Positions 22,248-35,077 of a stretch of 64,000 bases of DNA are shown piece by piece. A model generated the notes under the pieces. It saw only the letters and a program-made list of their open reading frames with translations, was not told the DNA's origin and ran no database searches. The number at the start of each line of letters is the position of its first letter. Within the stretch, counting starts at the first letter, position 1. The stretch is taken from contig BSYQ01000013.1 of NCBI GenBank assembly GCA_030272585.1, positions 2,108,001-2,172,000 of the forward strand, in the 5' to 3' direction. A program made the position numbers and the translations under genes. The stretch comes from Bryopsis sp. KO-2023. Taxonomy: Eukaryota > Chlorophyta > Ulvophyceae > Bryopsidales > Bryopsidaceae.

Positions 22248-23342
22248 ATGTCTTTGCTGCCGAGAGTTGCTCGCAGCTTCGGACGTCACAGTCGTTTCTT
22301 GTCGCAGTGCGCGTCTTCTTTGACTTTTCTTTCCCCAAGCGGAAGCCTTCCTCTGGACACGACCCATGACGCTCATCTTGCAAAAGCTGTTGTGTTGACC
22401 AGCGGGGAAAGCCCGTTAGGAAAAGGGTTTCGCACGTGTGCTGTTTCCCTGAGCGACACTGTGTCAGTTGAGGTGCCACAAATGGGAGATTCTATAACGG
22501 AGGGTAGCGTGGCGTCAATCATAAGTGCTGGCACCAGTGTTGCGATGGACGACGTGATCGCACAGATAGAGACGGACAAGGTCACCATCGACGTCCGAGC
22601 TCCCATCTCTGGCACACTGGAGGCGGTTAAGGTGAGGTGCTGAAGCTGGACACAGTGTTGAATGATATAAACCATACCCTCTAGTACTGAACTGAACAAA
22701 CTTAAGGTCGAGATCAAGGTAGCAAAGAACGGTGTGGGTTGTGTGGTGTCATAGTTGCCCTTGACAGTGGGTTGCCGAAAGTGGGCCTTAAAACAGAGAC
22801 TCACATTGTGAGCATTGTGAGAATTGCTGATCCTCAGGTGCAAGAGGGGGACACAGTGCTTGTTGGCCAAGCGGTGGCAGCAATGAGAGGTGGTAAAGGT
22901 GGGGAAAGTCATCCATGCAACTGCTGCGTTATAAAAATTTTCTGACTGGGTTGCAAAGCAAGGATGAAAAGTGGTGGTTATTGTTGTTGGATCAGCTCCT
23001 GTGGCAGCACCAGAGAGTTCAGCAACCGAGACATCATCAGCCACACCGCCCCCGAGTCGTGGCGGTCAGGGAATATCGTTTCCTGTGAGACGAAGCCCCA
23101 CAGGCGAACGTATCAGCTCGATGTCCATTGAGAAAGCGCAACAAATTCTTGCTGAGTTGCAAGGAGGCCCTAAACCACTTCCCACAATCGTGGCACATCC
23201 TGAACCTGTTCCAGGCCCAGGGAAGGAACAGAGAAAAAGTGACGGTTTTGCAAGCTGGCAACCAGCTCACGGAGGTGTCAAAAGGAGAGTACTGCTTAGC
23301 AGTGAGATGGAAGCAATCATGCTTGGGGGTGCGGATCCTTGA
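22248..23342 (+). CDS. Lipoyl-domain protein fused to a KGD4/MRPS36-like 2-oxoglutarate dehydrogenase adaptor
   Basis: Exons 22248-22631, 22838-22892 and 23008-23342 (an alternative acceptor at 22972 keeps the same frame); about 257 residues. Residues 1-~70 are Arg/Ser-rich (MSLLPRVARSFGRHSRFLSQ), fitting a mitochondrial presequence. Residues ~75-146 are an E2-type lipoyl domain, VSVEVPQMGDSITEGSVASI to VQEGDTVLVGQAVAAM, with the lipoylated Lys in IETDKVTID. It resembles the E2 of 2-oxoglutarate dehydrogenase. A Ser/Pro/Ala linker follows. No E3-binding domain and no acyltransferase core follow. Instead GISFPVRRSPTGERIS and the terminal KRRVLLSSEMEAIMLGGADP match the two conserved ends of KGD4/MRPS36, the small adaptor that links E3 to the E2 core. 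No acyltransferase exons are seen downstream before the next gene (989 bp). Function as a lipoylated E3 adaptor is inference. Confidence 0.72.
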
Positions 23343-24330
23343 TTTGTGTAGTACCCATTTGCATTGGGTGGAATTTTGTTTGGGGGTTCTTTTGTGTGAT
23401 CTCATGTGCATTGTAACAAAATACGCTTGAAAGAATACCAGGAAGTTGGTCATTGGAGTTGAAATATTAATCAATTTGAATACACTCCAGTTTATCGGCA
23501 TGCAAGGGTGACGATGATCCTTGGATAAATGTAGTTGCGAGGAAAATCCTGGAAGGAAGTGTTGTGACGCTGAAACTCTTACATCAGTGACCTTTCAAAA
23601 GGTGAATAACGAATAATGTGGATAGTTTTATCCTTGCCACTATTGACAAATCAACTTTGTGGGTATAACACAAGTATGATTTTTTGTGACCTTTGTACAG
23701 TTAAGGTAAAGATACCATGAAGGATCAAATGTGTGTCCCAATATTTCTTAAGTAGATGTGTTCAGTGAGGGAAAAGATTTGCTAATTGCAGCCTTTGTCA
23801 AAAAGGTGGGTTTGGTTAGACGATCCCGGGAAAAGTTCAGTAAATGTCGTGTACTTCCCCAAAATTGATTGTGGTCTTAGGCTCACTTAGAATAAGACAG
23901 AAGCTTGCACCAAATATAAGAGAGGTGGATTGATTTCATGTTGAATCAATATCATCCAAGAATACATTGAAAAGGCTTTGCTATACAAAGCCAATACAAT
24001 ACATCATATTCATGATCGTCCAATAAGGTGGTCCTAAAAGTTCTGATGGAGGACTGTCTTTTGTCTCAGACTGTGCTTCTTAGACCTTTTCTATGACCAT
24101 CAGACATAAGACTAAGACTCCTGTTCAACCAGACATTTACAGTACTCCTCGCTGTCGTGTTTGAGCTTTGTTCAACTGGTATCAAACTTGGGGTTGGGGT
24201 TTAGCCGGAGCTACTTCCACCAAAAAAACACCCTCGGACAACATTGATCAGACTCCAATGCACCACTATTCAGGCACAAAACTCCACCAAGCAGCTAGAC
24301 ACTTCTAAGTACTCCTGCTGTGTTGAGGAC
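23343..24330. other. Intergenic, convergent 3' ends, no gene seen
   Basis: 988 bp between the lipoyl-KGD4 gene (+) and NOP2 (-). Checked for acyltransferase-type coding (HxxxDG motif): none seen in any frame. Confidence 0.5.
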
Positions 24331-27300
24331 TCATGATTCCCTTCTCTTGGGCTTGGAATTCTTTTTCTTTTTTGTCTTGGTCCCAGTCCCACCAGCTGTA
24401 CCATTTGTACCATTTTCCTTGCTCAATGCCTGGGCTTCCTTTCCTTTTTTTTTCTCATCCTTCAACTCCTGTAGCAAAACACAAATAACAATGAAAAAAA
24501 GGATACAACTCGTCAGCTTCAGTGGGCCAACACCTGCACTCCCAGATTTACATCCCTAAAATAGACACATAAACGCTCCACCATTCCGGTACGACTCAAC
24601 CCCTTACCTTCAAAGCTTCCAAGTAAAGCTTGGACACCTTTTTCTTTCTCTTGACCCGACCAGTGACGCTCTTGTTGGTGGAAACCTGTTCCAACTTGCT
24701 TGCTTTTCCCTCTTCCGGTTTGGCGACTGGGCCATTGTCGACATGGTGCACTTGAGCATAGGGAGAATTGCTTGTGCTGTTTTTCGTCAGATATTCCTTT
24801 TCCTCTTTTGAAAGACCAAGCCCCTGCGATTTGGCCAGAGCAAAGGCCTCCCGACCCTGATCCTCTTGCAGGTTCGCCACCATCGCTTTTTCTCCGTTCT
24901 GGATTTTCCTCAACTTGCAGACAAAAAACCCTGAAGACACACCATGCCAAGATGATGTGAATGAAAAAATCAACGGTTCCAGACAAACTGGATTCCACCC
25001 TTGGCTGTTTGGGATGGACACCACCCACATGAGAATGGTCAAGGATAGCAACGACAAATGTTGAGTTGTACGTGTCAACTCAGCCAACTCAGTTTGCAGG
25101 CTTCTCACCATCTACATTATGAGCGTGTGGGTAATAGCGCTTTGCAAGGCTCATGGCAGGTGGAAATCTGAAGGCCCCCTTGTTGTACTTCTTGAAACCA
25201 TCGCGTCCAAACTCCAATCCTGTGGGCACAATCTCAACATATCTCTTTCTCAGCGCGTAATGCACCACCACCTCATTTTCTTCAGGCAGTATGGAGCAAG
25301 TGGAATACACGATGTATCCTCCTGTTTTGCTGTTGGCATCCACCAGATCAATGGCGGCCAACAGCAGCTGCTTCTGAACGGTTGACCTTTTCCATATATC
25401 TTCCTGACTTTTGCTGGTCTTGACACTTGCATCCTTGTGAATGACACCTGTCCCACTACATGGTGCATCGAGCAAGACACGATCTACTGAGTTTGGTCCA
25501 AGGACTTTAGGGAGCTCCCGCCCGTCGTAGCAGCTGACTATCGCATTAGTCACACCCATCCGCTGCAAGTTACCAACAACAGCTTTTGTCCTCTCCTTCC
25601 TCAACTCGTTAGCAATCAATGTGCCTGAGGAAGCACAGCAACAGATCACTGGCGAAATTATTGGGATTTCTCACTCACACAACATCCCACAACACCGTTG
25701 AGGAGAATTAGAGTGACCTGGAAAAGCTGGCACACAAACCTGAATTCCTCATCAGAGCTCCGATGTACGTTGTCTTGCCTCCTGGTGCTGCAGCCATGTC
25801 AACAATGGTTTCATTCATCTGCGGAGCAAGTGCCATGCATGGCAAGAAGGAAGAGGCCCCTTGGAGCATGTATTGACCAGACATGTACTCCGGAGTCGCA
25901 CCCAAAGGAACTTGCGACTCGTACACTACTAAGCCAACCTGACGACACAAAATTCTTCAAGTCCACACCTTCATTTGATACCTTGCAAGCAACACAACAG
26001 ACCCAGGATGCGACTGCAACCAGTCATACTGCGCCCTGGAAGCAATGCTGGACACTGGGTTGCGGTCTCTCCATTCTTGCAACTGTCATACCTTGGACCA
26101 CTCCCCAACAGGATCCAAGTTCACGCCTCGGTTAATGAGTGCAGCTGCCAGTTCCCTCCTTTTCGTTTTCAATGTATTTGTTCGAATCGTCATCGGTCTC
26201 GGTGTTTCGCTGGCCTCGATAAACTCCACAGCTTCACCAACTGGAAAAAGGTTTAACAACGTGTCTGCCAAGAAAGAATTGTAGCTGTAGTACAGCATCA
26301 CATCCTTTCTCAGTCTGTCCATGTACGTCGCTCGAGACACGGCGGGATTTCGCAGCTCTTTGAAGTGCTCCAGAATTCGCACGATTTCTGCCATTCGCTG
26401 CTTCACCTCAGCGAGGTCCACGCCTTGAGCAGGGAGGAGTACTGTCCCATCTGCATCAGCATCCGATGCATCATCATCATCATCATCCAAAGCTGACACA
26501 GATGCATCGTCCTACAGTGAAACAGGATCATCAAAAAAAGAAAGAAATCACAACAAAGGCGACCATGGATGTCTGCCGCAGACAATTGACACTACCTCTT
26601 CGACTCTCAGCTGCATCGACTTGACCTCCGCTTCTGCGTCCAGCAACTGGCGACCCCTACACATCAGCAAATCAAAATCTGGCGCTCATCAAAGCTGTGT
26701 TGGGTTAGAAAGTTTCTCATGCACGACAATGCAGTGTTGCTCCCTCACGTTTCCGCGTCCAGCTTCCTCGACTGCTTCTCTACTTCCATCTCATCTTCAC
26801 CGGAGGAGTCATCCGATGATCCAAAGTCATCATCCAGCTCACCTAACCCATCCCCCTCCCCTTCACTGCTTGATGCACCATCAAAAAGAGCCCTCTTCCC
26901 ACCATCCTGTCCAAAAAATATGCAATTAAAATAAAAAACCAGGGTCGAAAATTAAACTTGTGATATGTTGGTATTAGAAGTGTAAGTATCAAGAGAAAAG
27001 CTGATTTCAAGCATGCAACAGAACGACGTGATCTCAGTGCAGATCTTGGTTAGCAGAATCACAGGTCGGCGACCTCACTGCGATGTGAATAGTTTTCATC
27101 ACTGATCCCGTAGTGCACGGTTCTCATCAACAATAAATTCTCATACAGGATGACCCCTTCGATCTCAGTCCAATATTGGATGTCATTCTCTGGTCATAAC
27201 GACCTCAGTGCGACCTTGAATACTCATCATGGATCAAAGTGGAAAAAGCAGATTACAGTTCAAAGAGCACCACCGTGTAGTACAGATGCAGGACAACGCA

Positions 27301-28066
27301 CCCCTTCTAAATCTCCAGCATCGTCGCTCAAGTTTGAAGCTTCAGACAACTCTGACAGCTCCTCACTGTCCTTCAATGACTCTGTACAAGGCATTCACAG
27401 AGTAAGCTCCACGCATACACAGGTCTCCAAACAAACCCAAGCGAATACAAAATCCAGAAAACAGCCTCATTCCATCAATCAACCTGGATCATCATCACTG
27501 GAAGGGGGCACTTCCTTCATTTTTGGCTTCAACCAGGATGCATTGTGATCACTGAAGCCAGCTCCCCTTTTCAGCTTTTTCACTCTTTGTGTCTGCAATG
27601 ATCAAAATGAGGCCAACATTTTTTGACACTGCAGTTCCAGTAACATGCATTTGCAGGAAATGCTCCAAAGATTTGCATGGCAGACATGCTAACTGAATCC
27701 TCCTACCTCATCGCTTGAACGGGGTCCAGTTGATATGCGATTGCCCTCAGATTTCCTGCATTGAGAGGAGGACTGCAATCAGTTGCAATTCTCTGATCAG
27801 ACAAGCTCTAACACGGAGCCAAAAACAACCCAGCTCCTTTGCAAGACCTCAAAATTTTCCCTGAAACCCAGGGAACCCGATAATAGCTGTGGTGCACGAG
27901 TCCTCCACCCTGACCTTGCTCACGTCGAGCCTTATTACGTACCACGACTTGCGTCGCAGTCTGCAGAAACTACGTTTTATGATATCCAGTCTAAACTGAC
28001 CATATCAGCAAGTTATCTGAGTCACCTCTTGGCGACTCGCGGCCCTTCTTTGTTCCGTTTCCCCAT
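24331..28066 (-). CDS. NOP2: 25S/28S rRNA (cytosine-C5) methyltransferase NOP2, 11 exons
   Basis: Nucleolar m5C methyltransferase needed for large-subunit assembly. Exons on the minus strand: 28026-28066, 27707-27755, 27484-27592, 27302-27381, 26749-26906, 26596-26656, 26092-26511, 25740-25938, 25109-25624, 24608-24930, 24331-24468; 2094 nt, 697 residues, all phases close. N-terminus [14 protein letters not shown] is basic, followed by acidic Ser/Asp/Glu stretches. Middle: NOP2-type N-terminal domain ([40 protein letters not shown]). Catalytic Rossmann core: [18 protein letters not shown] (SAM), [12 protein letters not shown] and [12 protein letters not shown], the two catalytic cysteines of the NOL1/NOP2/Sun family. 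The core ends HNVDGFFVCKL. C-terminal tail Lys-rich. Exon 3 uses an unusual GTTGAT donor. Confidence 0.93.
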
Positions 28067-28278
28067 TTTGACCACCCCTTCCCTTCCGACATCAGCGGCG
28101 GCTTTATTTAAGCCCATCGCATCGCCGTACTGTCGTACGGTATTGCTCCGCCATTGAATTGTGCTCTTGTGAATCCTTCCGCAAGCAAATATGCTGTTCT
28201 GCAAGGCCACAGGTAGTGGTGAGTGTGAATGTTGCAGTTGGGCAGATTGGAGGTGGCTTGCCATCGTTGTCAGCAGTA

Positions 28279-28330
28279 TTCAGCACAACATATATGTAAT
28301 CATTGATTGATTGATTGATTCAGCACAACA
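28279..28330 (+). repeat. Tail-only LINE insertion (28 bp) with 12-bp TSD
   Basis: Perfect direct repeats TTCAGCACAACA (28279-28290 and 28319-28330; 13 bp if the preceding A is counted) bracket a 28-bp insert, TATATGTAATC plus ATTG units. ATGTAAT plus a short repeat tail is the 3' terminus of the LINEs at the right end of the window, so this looks like reverse transcription that stopped just inside the RNA tail. Confidence 0.8.
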
Positions 28331-28712
28331 GAGTCAGGAAGCAGACTTCGAGAAAAGCTTAGGGTAGCCCCTCCCATGAGAATCTGACCAATCCTTGATC
28401 ACTGTTTCTATGACGAAGAAATGTGGTACGTGGATCATGCATGCTTTTACAATACCAAGTATCCGTCACCTTGAACAGTTCACAACATCAATTCATCAAA
28501 AAAGAGTTTCGGTTCCAAATGCTTTCCGGTGCCTGCTAAAATCTCCTAATATACTAAAGCCCTCAATTTATCTGTCGCAGATCCCTCTTGTCACACTGTG
28601 AGAAAATCATATTTCCCTCAGAGATTCGCATTCCCAACACAGTCAGCTAACCTTACAGACCTACCACCAGAGGTCAGTGTTCTTGTAACACTCCAATAGA
28701 AATAAGAAAATA
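28331..28712. other. Intergenic, no gene seen
   Basis: About 380 bp downstream of the membrane-protein stop codon (that gene runs leftwards). No open frame of note. Confidence 0.4.
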
Positions 28713-29837
28713 TTATCCACAATCCGTGCCAAATAAGCCGCCATTCCCAAACAGGGAATTCGAAATGAACCACAAGACTTGAGTTCCTGCTACCAATATC
28801 AGCCCAAGCAGCGTCAGCCGGCCTCGTGTGGCCAAGGAAAACCTCCGAGAGTCAGTCTCTCTCAGCATTGGAATCAAGAATGCCGATCTCGACGAACACT
28901 CCATGCCATACACAACGATGGAAGGAACAAAATAGGCAACCCAAAAATGGTAGAAAAATCCAACCAGCCAACACGAATACTCACCATCCTGCAATGGGGC
29001 TTGCTCTATGGGATACCCCAAAGCTGCAATTCTCTGCATGAGTCCTTCCGTCGCCCATCCAATCCTGTTGACGGAAGCGTCAACTTCCCCATCTAATTCG
29101 CATGCCTCACAAAACTTGACCACCCACAACCAGCTGATTGCGGCTGCAATGCCTTGAACAACAATGTGGTGGCGAAAAGGCAGTCGAAACCCAATCGAAA
29201 AGGACATTAGGGAGCTGATCGGGGTTCGTGTGAGCATTCTTGCCAGCATGTTGCCTGTGCCCCAGATCATCAGAGTGTCGTCCAAGCATGTAATGATCCC
29301 CATCCCGACACCAATCAGAAGGCGGTGGATCACTTGTGTGTGAATTCTGTTGCTAAGATATGCAGTTGGTTTTTTGTTTCTTCCAAGGAGCAACAGGGGA
29401 TGGATGACAAAACACAGCAACGCATACCAACTATGGTGCGTTGCGGTTTTGACGAGGCCGCTGGATTGCCACGCAAAAATCCGGGCCACTCCGAAGACGG
29501 TCACCATTTTGGACATGAGCCCGTCGATTGCCATCCATCCCCCATTCGCTCCTGCCAGGTAGCGCGATTCCAACTCGGGGTCTCGAAATCTGAGCAAGAA
29601 ATCCCATTGCTCTGTGTCCTCATCCGATTGGCGAGCTTCCCCCTGAGAATGCGGGGCGGCGCTCAGTTCATCTAACGTCATTTTTGCGCGTCGCTGAACC
29701 GCCGCGTTGATCTGCGAAAGCCGACAGCCCCATGAGAACCTCCGACAAAAGAAAACAAATCTCTTGGCAGATACCGCTTCCTGCCGCACCTGTACGGAAC
29801 CAGCTTTCGCCGATTCTGCTGCAAGACAAGGAAACAC
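28713..29837 (-). CDS. Unrecognised multi-pass membrane protein
   Basis: Intronless frame of 374 residues from ATG 29837. A second ATG at 29681 would give 322 residues and removes a Cys/Arg-rich leader that could be a targeting peptide or 5' leader. After FLLRFRDPELESRYLAGANG, about six hydrophobic segments are seen: ALLCFVIHPLLLLG, LLIGVGMGIITCLDD, SSLMSFSIGFRLPF, HIVVQGIAAAISWLWVV, WLVGFFYHFWVAYFVPSIVV and TLLGLILVAGTQVLWFIS. Charged loops between them include a Glu/Asp-rich one (CEACELDGEVDASVNR). The layout suggests an integral membrane protein, perhaps a sensor or channel-like algal family with an 'FRDPELE' start, but I do not recognise the family and no function is proposed. It is the only intronless large gene here besides plastid RRF and the hemerythrin gene. 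Confidence 0.6.
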   Translation of the reverse strand: MFPCLAAESAKAGSVQVRQEAVSAKRFVFFCRRFSWGCRLSQINAAVQRRAKMTLDELSAAPHSQGEARQSDEDTEQWDFLLRFRDPELESRYLAGANGGWMAIDGLMSKMVTVFGVARIFAWQSSGLVKTATHHSWYALLCFVIHPLLLLGRNKKPTAYLSNRIHTQVIHRLLIGVGMGIITCLDDTLMIWGTGNMLARMLTRTPISSLMSFSIGFRLPFRHHIVVQGIAAAISWLWVVKFCEACELDGEVDASVNRIGWATEGLMQRIAALGYPIEQAPLQDGEYSCWLVGFFYHFWVAYFVPSIVVYGMECSSRSAFLIPMLRETDSRRFSLATRGRLTLLGLILVAGTQVLWFISNSLFGNGGLFGTDCG

Positions 29838-30398
29838 TGCTGGAGTTCTCTTTGTTTCCCAGCTCAGCTAAGGCGGCCTCAAGGCCCTGAAACCCTTGAA
29901 ATCTGCTTCAGCGTCGTCACCAATAGCTCCAAAGTACACGTAATCCATCAACCGATATGTCGTGCAAGGATATATATAGCTGCACATATCTAGCTGACAA
30001 ACGATATCCTGTGCACCTGTGGTAGGTGCATTGGAGGGATGGAGACGCAGGGGAATCCGTGTAACATGCGAGCAGTCGATTCAGAACTTGTGTTGGAGCC
30101 ACCAGATTTCGGGAGGGGGCTAGTAGTACTTTGTGGTATGATAGATATCGATGGTGGAGAGTCAGTGCTAAAAGGAGATGTCGAGAGGTAACACATTGTC
30201 TATTCTTGGGAAAAGGATGCGTTGTATTCTGTGATTTCAACACTTGGAAATCTCTTAGAACGGTGCACAACAGACACTGCCAATGCAGGCTCTTCTGAGC
30301 TCGAATGTTTGAATGTTTGTTTCGTTTTAGAAAACGAAATCATCAGACGTTCGATTTTCTATTGTGGTCATCCAAATGAAGCTCATTCAACAGTCATT
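29838..30398. other. Intergenic, no gene seen
   Basis: 560 bp between the membrane-protein start and the VTE1 stop, both on the minus strand. It probably holds the membrane-protein promoter. Confidence 0.45.
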
Positions 30399-32832
<2,434 letters not shown>

Positions 32833-33002
32833 TGTGTTGAAGCGGGGAGATGTTCCAGCAAGTGGACCGGTACGGGGCGCCAGACAACTCGGGCGTCGGA
32901 TTAGTTCGCAACACGGCGCTCGATCGAGAGGCGCTAGATCGACAACGCCAAGTCAGCATTTCCGTACGATTCCTCGACAAATTTCCGATTCGCACGGTGT
33001 CG

Positions 33003-33070
33003 CCCCATAACCGCTACTCCCATGTCCGCTACTGCCATTACTGCTACTCGTCAGACATAGCTAATTAACC
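33003..33070 (-). repeat. Left copy of a flanking inverted repeat
   Basis: Read on the minus strand it contains TTAGCTATGTCTGACGAGTA, then GCAGTAGCGGACATG and AGTAGCGGTTATG. The same string, in opposite orientation, is at 51511-51575. Internally it is a tandem of ~14-bp units with core AGTAGCGG..ATG. Confidence 0.8.
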
Positions 33071-33159
33071 TGTATGTCTCATGCTTCGACAAAGAGAGGG
33101 AAATCGAATGTAAACGAAACCGTCGTCCGACACACGAACTTGTGAGTCGCGATCGCCGA

Positions 33160-33540
33160 AAGTGCGTCGCACTACGCGCAGCGCCCTCGTTTTTTTCCAA
33201 GTCGCAGCAGTCGGGCTGTTTTGGCGCAGGGCGACGCCCTTGCCCAGTTGGCCTTTTCATAGTACTTCGCTGCGCTGTGCGCAGGGCGACGCCCTTGCCC
33301 AGTCGACTTTTTTTCTTTAAAGTACGCTGCTGGGTGATGGCTTCTTTTCTTGTGGGTTGTAATTACCGAAAGAAGTGCTTCGCACTGCGCGCAGCGCCCT
33401 TTCCCAAGGCGCTCTTTCGTTGGTTTTTGTTTTTTTCTTTCGAACTCCGAGCGAACCAGATATGGGCGAGGGCGCTGCGCGCAGCGCCCTCGTTTTTTCC
33501 AAGTCGCAGAAGTCGGGCTGCGCTGCGCGCAGCCCGACTT
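33160..33540. repeat. GC-rich palindromic repeat cluster
   Basis: Repeated short modules: GCGCAGCGCCC at about 33176, 33395 and 33480 (the last within the palindrome GGGCGCTGCGCGCAGCGCCC); a direct repeat of CAGGGCGACGCCCTTGCCCA (about 33227 and 33282); a direct repeat of TTCCAAGTCGCAG plus AGTCGGGCTG (about 33195 and 33498), ending in GGGCTGCGCTGCGCGCAGCC. The 167-codon open frame running through it is a by-product of the repeats. Confidence 0.75.
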
Positions 33541-33721
33541 TTCTCTATTTTTGGGTCCGCGGTGCGTGACCGGCCAGGGGGACATTTTGCCTTTGGGCTA
33601 GTACCCTACCAACCAAACCAGGTCCGGTGTGGGACATTTTGTTGATCCGTGGAAAATCTTCATTACATTTCGATTTCCCAAAAATAGGCAGCCACGTCAG
33701 CATATGTCGTACAATTTAAGT

Positions 33722-33797
33722 TATTTTAGGGTTAGGTTTAGGGTTTAGGGTTTAGGGTTTAGGGTTTAGGGTTTTAGGGTTTTAGGGTTTTAGGGTT
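33722..33797 (+). repeat. Interstitial telomere-type array, (TTTAGGG)/(TTTTAGGG)
   Basis: About ten units: one degenerate TTAGG, six TTTAGGG and then TTTTAGGG units. The G-rich strand reads rightwards, so the array points away from VTE1, as it would if a chromosome end had once been here. TTTAGGG is the plant-type and TTTTAGGG the Chlamydomonas-type telomere unit. Mixed units suggest decay or an imprecise template. Confidence 0.95.
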
Positions 33798-33884
33798 GCG
33801 CGACCGACGCGCGCGCGCGAGTTAGACCGGCGCGACCGCGAGTTAGACCGGCGCGCGCCGAGCGACCGCGAGTTAGACCGGCGC
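33798..33884 (+). repeat. Short GC-rich tandem repeat next to the telomere array
   Basis: Three imperfect copies of CGCGAGTTAGACCGGCGC separated by GACCG/CCGAGCGAC. It resumes after the nested insertions at 44412 (ACCGGCGCGCCCCGAGCGAG), showing that the inserts split one subtelomere-like block. Confidence 0.8.
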
Positions 33885-34005
33885 CAGACATGGGCTGAGA
33901 CCCCTGTTCATAGGACAGGACAGAACAGACTGTCTGTTCTGTGCACAGGGTCGGACCTGTGCTGCACAGGTGCACAGACCTGTACAACACAGCACAGACA
34001 GGGTC

Positions 34006-34393
34006 TGATACAAACGTTGGAACAAGATAGACTAGTCGAGTGGACTTACGTCTAGAGCACGGAAACACCTTCAAACAAGGAACTTTACAATAGTCCAAGT
34101 TACAATAAGGCTGTGGTCCGGGCCGAATAAGTATTCGGCCGGGCCGACAGCCTGTCCAACCCTTTCATCCAACTCAGCGTCCTAATGGCCCCTTGGCCGT
34201 GTCCTAATGGACCCTAAGCTGAATGTGAGGCTCCAGGCCGAACTGAGGGTTGCCACCTCAGAGGCGGCCTGGCCCTCTCCCTTAATGTGTGGCTATGATG
34301 ATGGTGAGCTGGTTCGGTCCGACTACTGTCAGGCCGAACCACGTGTTGGGTGAGTGGGCCGAACCGCGTGTCATACGACGGACGTTCGTATCA
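34006..34393 (-). repeat. 3' LTR of element 1
   Basis: 388 bp, apparently identical by eye to 43708-44095. Starts TGATAC and ends GTATCA (short inverted termini). Confidence 0.95.
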
Positions 34394-34411
34394 ACCACTT
34401 CCCCCCCACGC
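34394..34411 (-). other. Polypurine tract of element 1
   Basis: Minus strand reads CGTGGGGGGGGAAGTGGT directly before the 3' LTR: the plus-strand primer site of LTR elements. Confidence 0.85.
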
Positions 34412-35077
34412 AAGTACGCGCCTCGCGTACCCAAGTAACCGAAATTTGGGGGTTACACTCACACATACGCATAGACACACACAAAACGCTTTCAAGGCAT
34501 CCAACAAGCCTTTAGCTTTTAAGGGAGTCAAATAATGTTTAACCTTCGCTGAAATTAAAAGAGTGTTCAAAAACTCTAAGCGAATTATCAACAAAAATCA
34601 ACCAAATGATAAGGCTGCCACCTGCAGGCCGAATCATGTACTGTAAACCAGCTAACTGTTTGCACAAAGCAACCCATAAGGTCCAAATTCAGATTCCCTT
34701 ATAAGTATCCAGAAAGCAGGTGATTGACCTAGCCTGACCAATCCACTGTATAAAAACCACTATATAAAAACCATTGGGTCAGAACTCAAAACAAAATAAC
34801 CCAGTTCTGGACCTGAATGTCCCTTATCCAGAAAATAACCCAATAACCCTCCCAGGGTTGGTCTAAGCATTGTTTACCCCTACTGTCCTCCCTCAGGAAT
34901 CAAAACAGGAAAAATCATAAAAATCAGTCTGGCCCTTGTATAACCCTCAGAAAAACATACTGCAGAAAATCAACACAGGAAAAACTCAGCCCAATCCAAG
35001 GGCTCCCACCATGTCACTGTAAAACACACCCAAACATCCCTTGCCCTTCTCTCTTTCGTTCCCGATCCCAGTTCGCC
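34412..35077. other. 3' non-coding region of element 1
   Basis: About 670 bp between ORF-D and the polypurine tract. AT-rich compared with the coding part. No open frame of note. Confidence 0.5.

Noticed and set aside
22972..23342. Simple truncation or pseudogene of dihydrolipoyl succinyltransferase
   Set aside because: The C-terminal exon is not random sequence after a break; it carries both conserved KGD4/MRPS36 motifs and a stop in the expected place.
33142..33645. 167-codon Arg/Ala-rich frame beside the telomere array
   Set aside because: Repeats of LRAAP-type translation come from GC palindromes; frames are open on both strands for the same reason.
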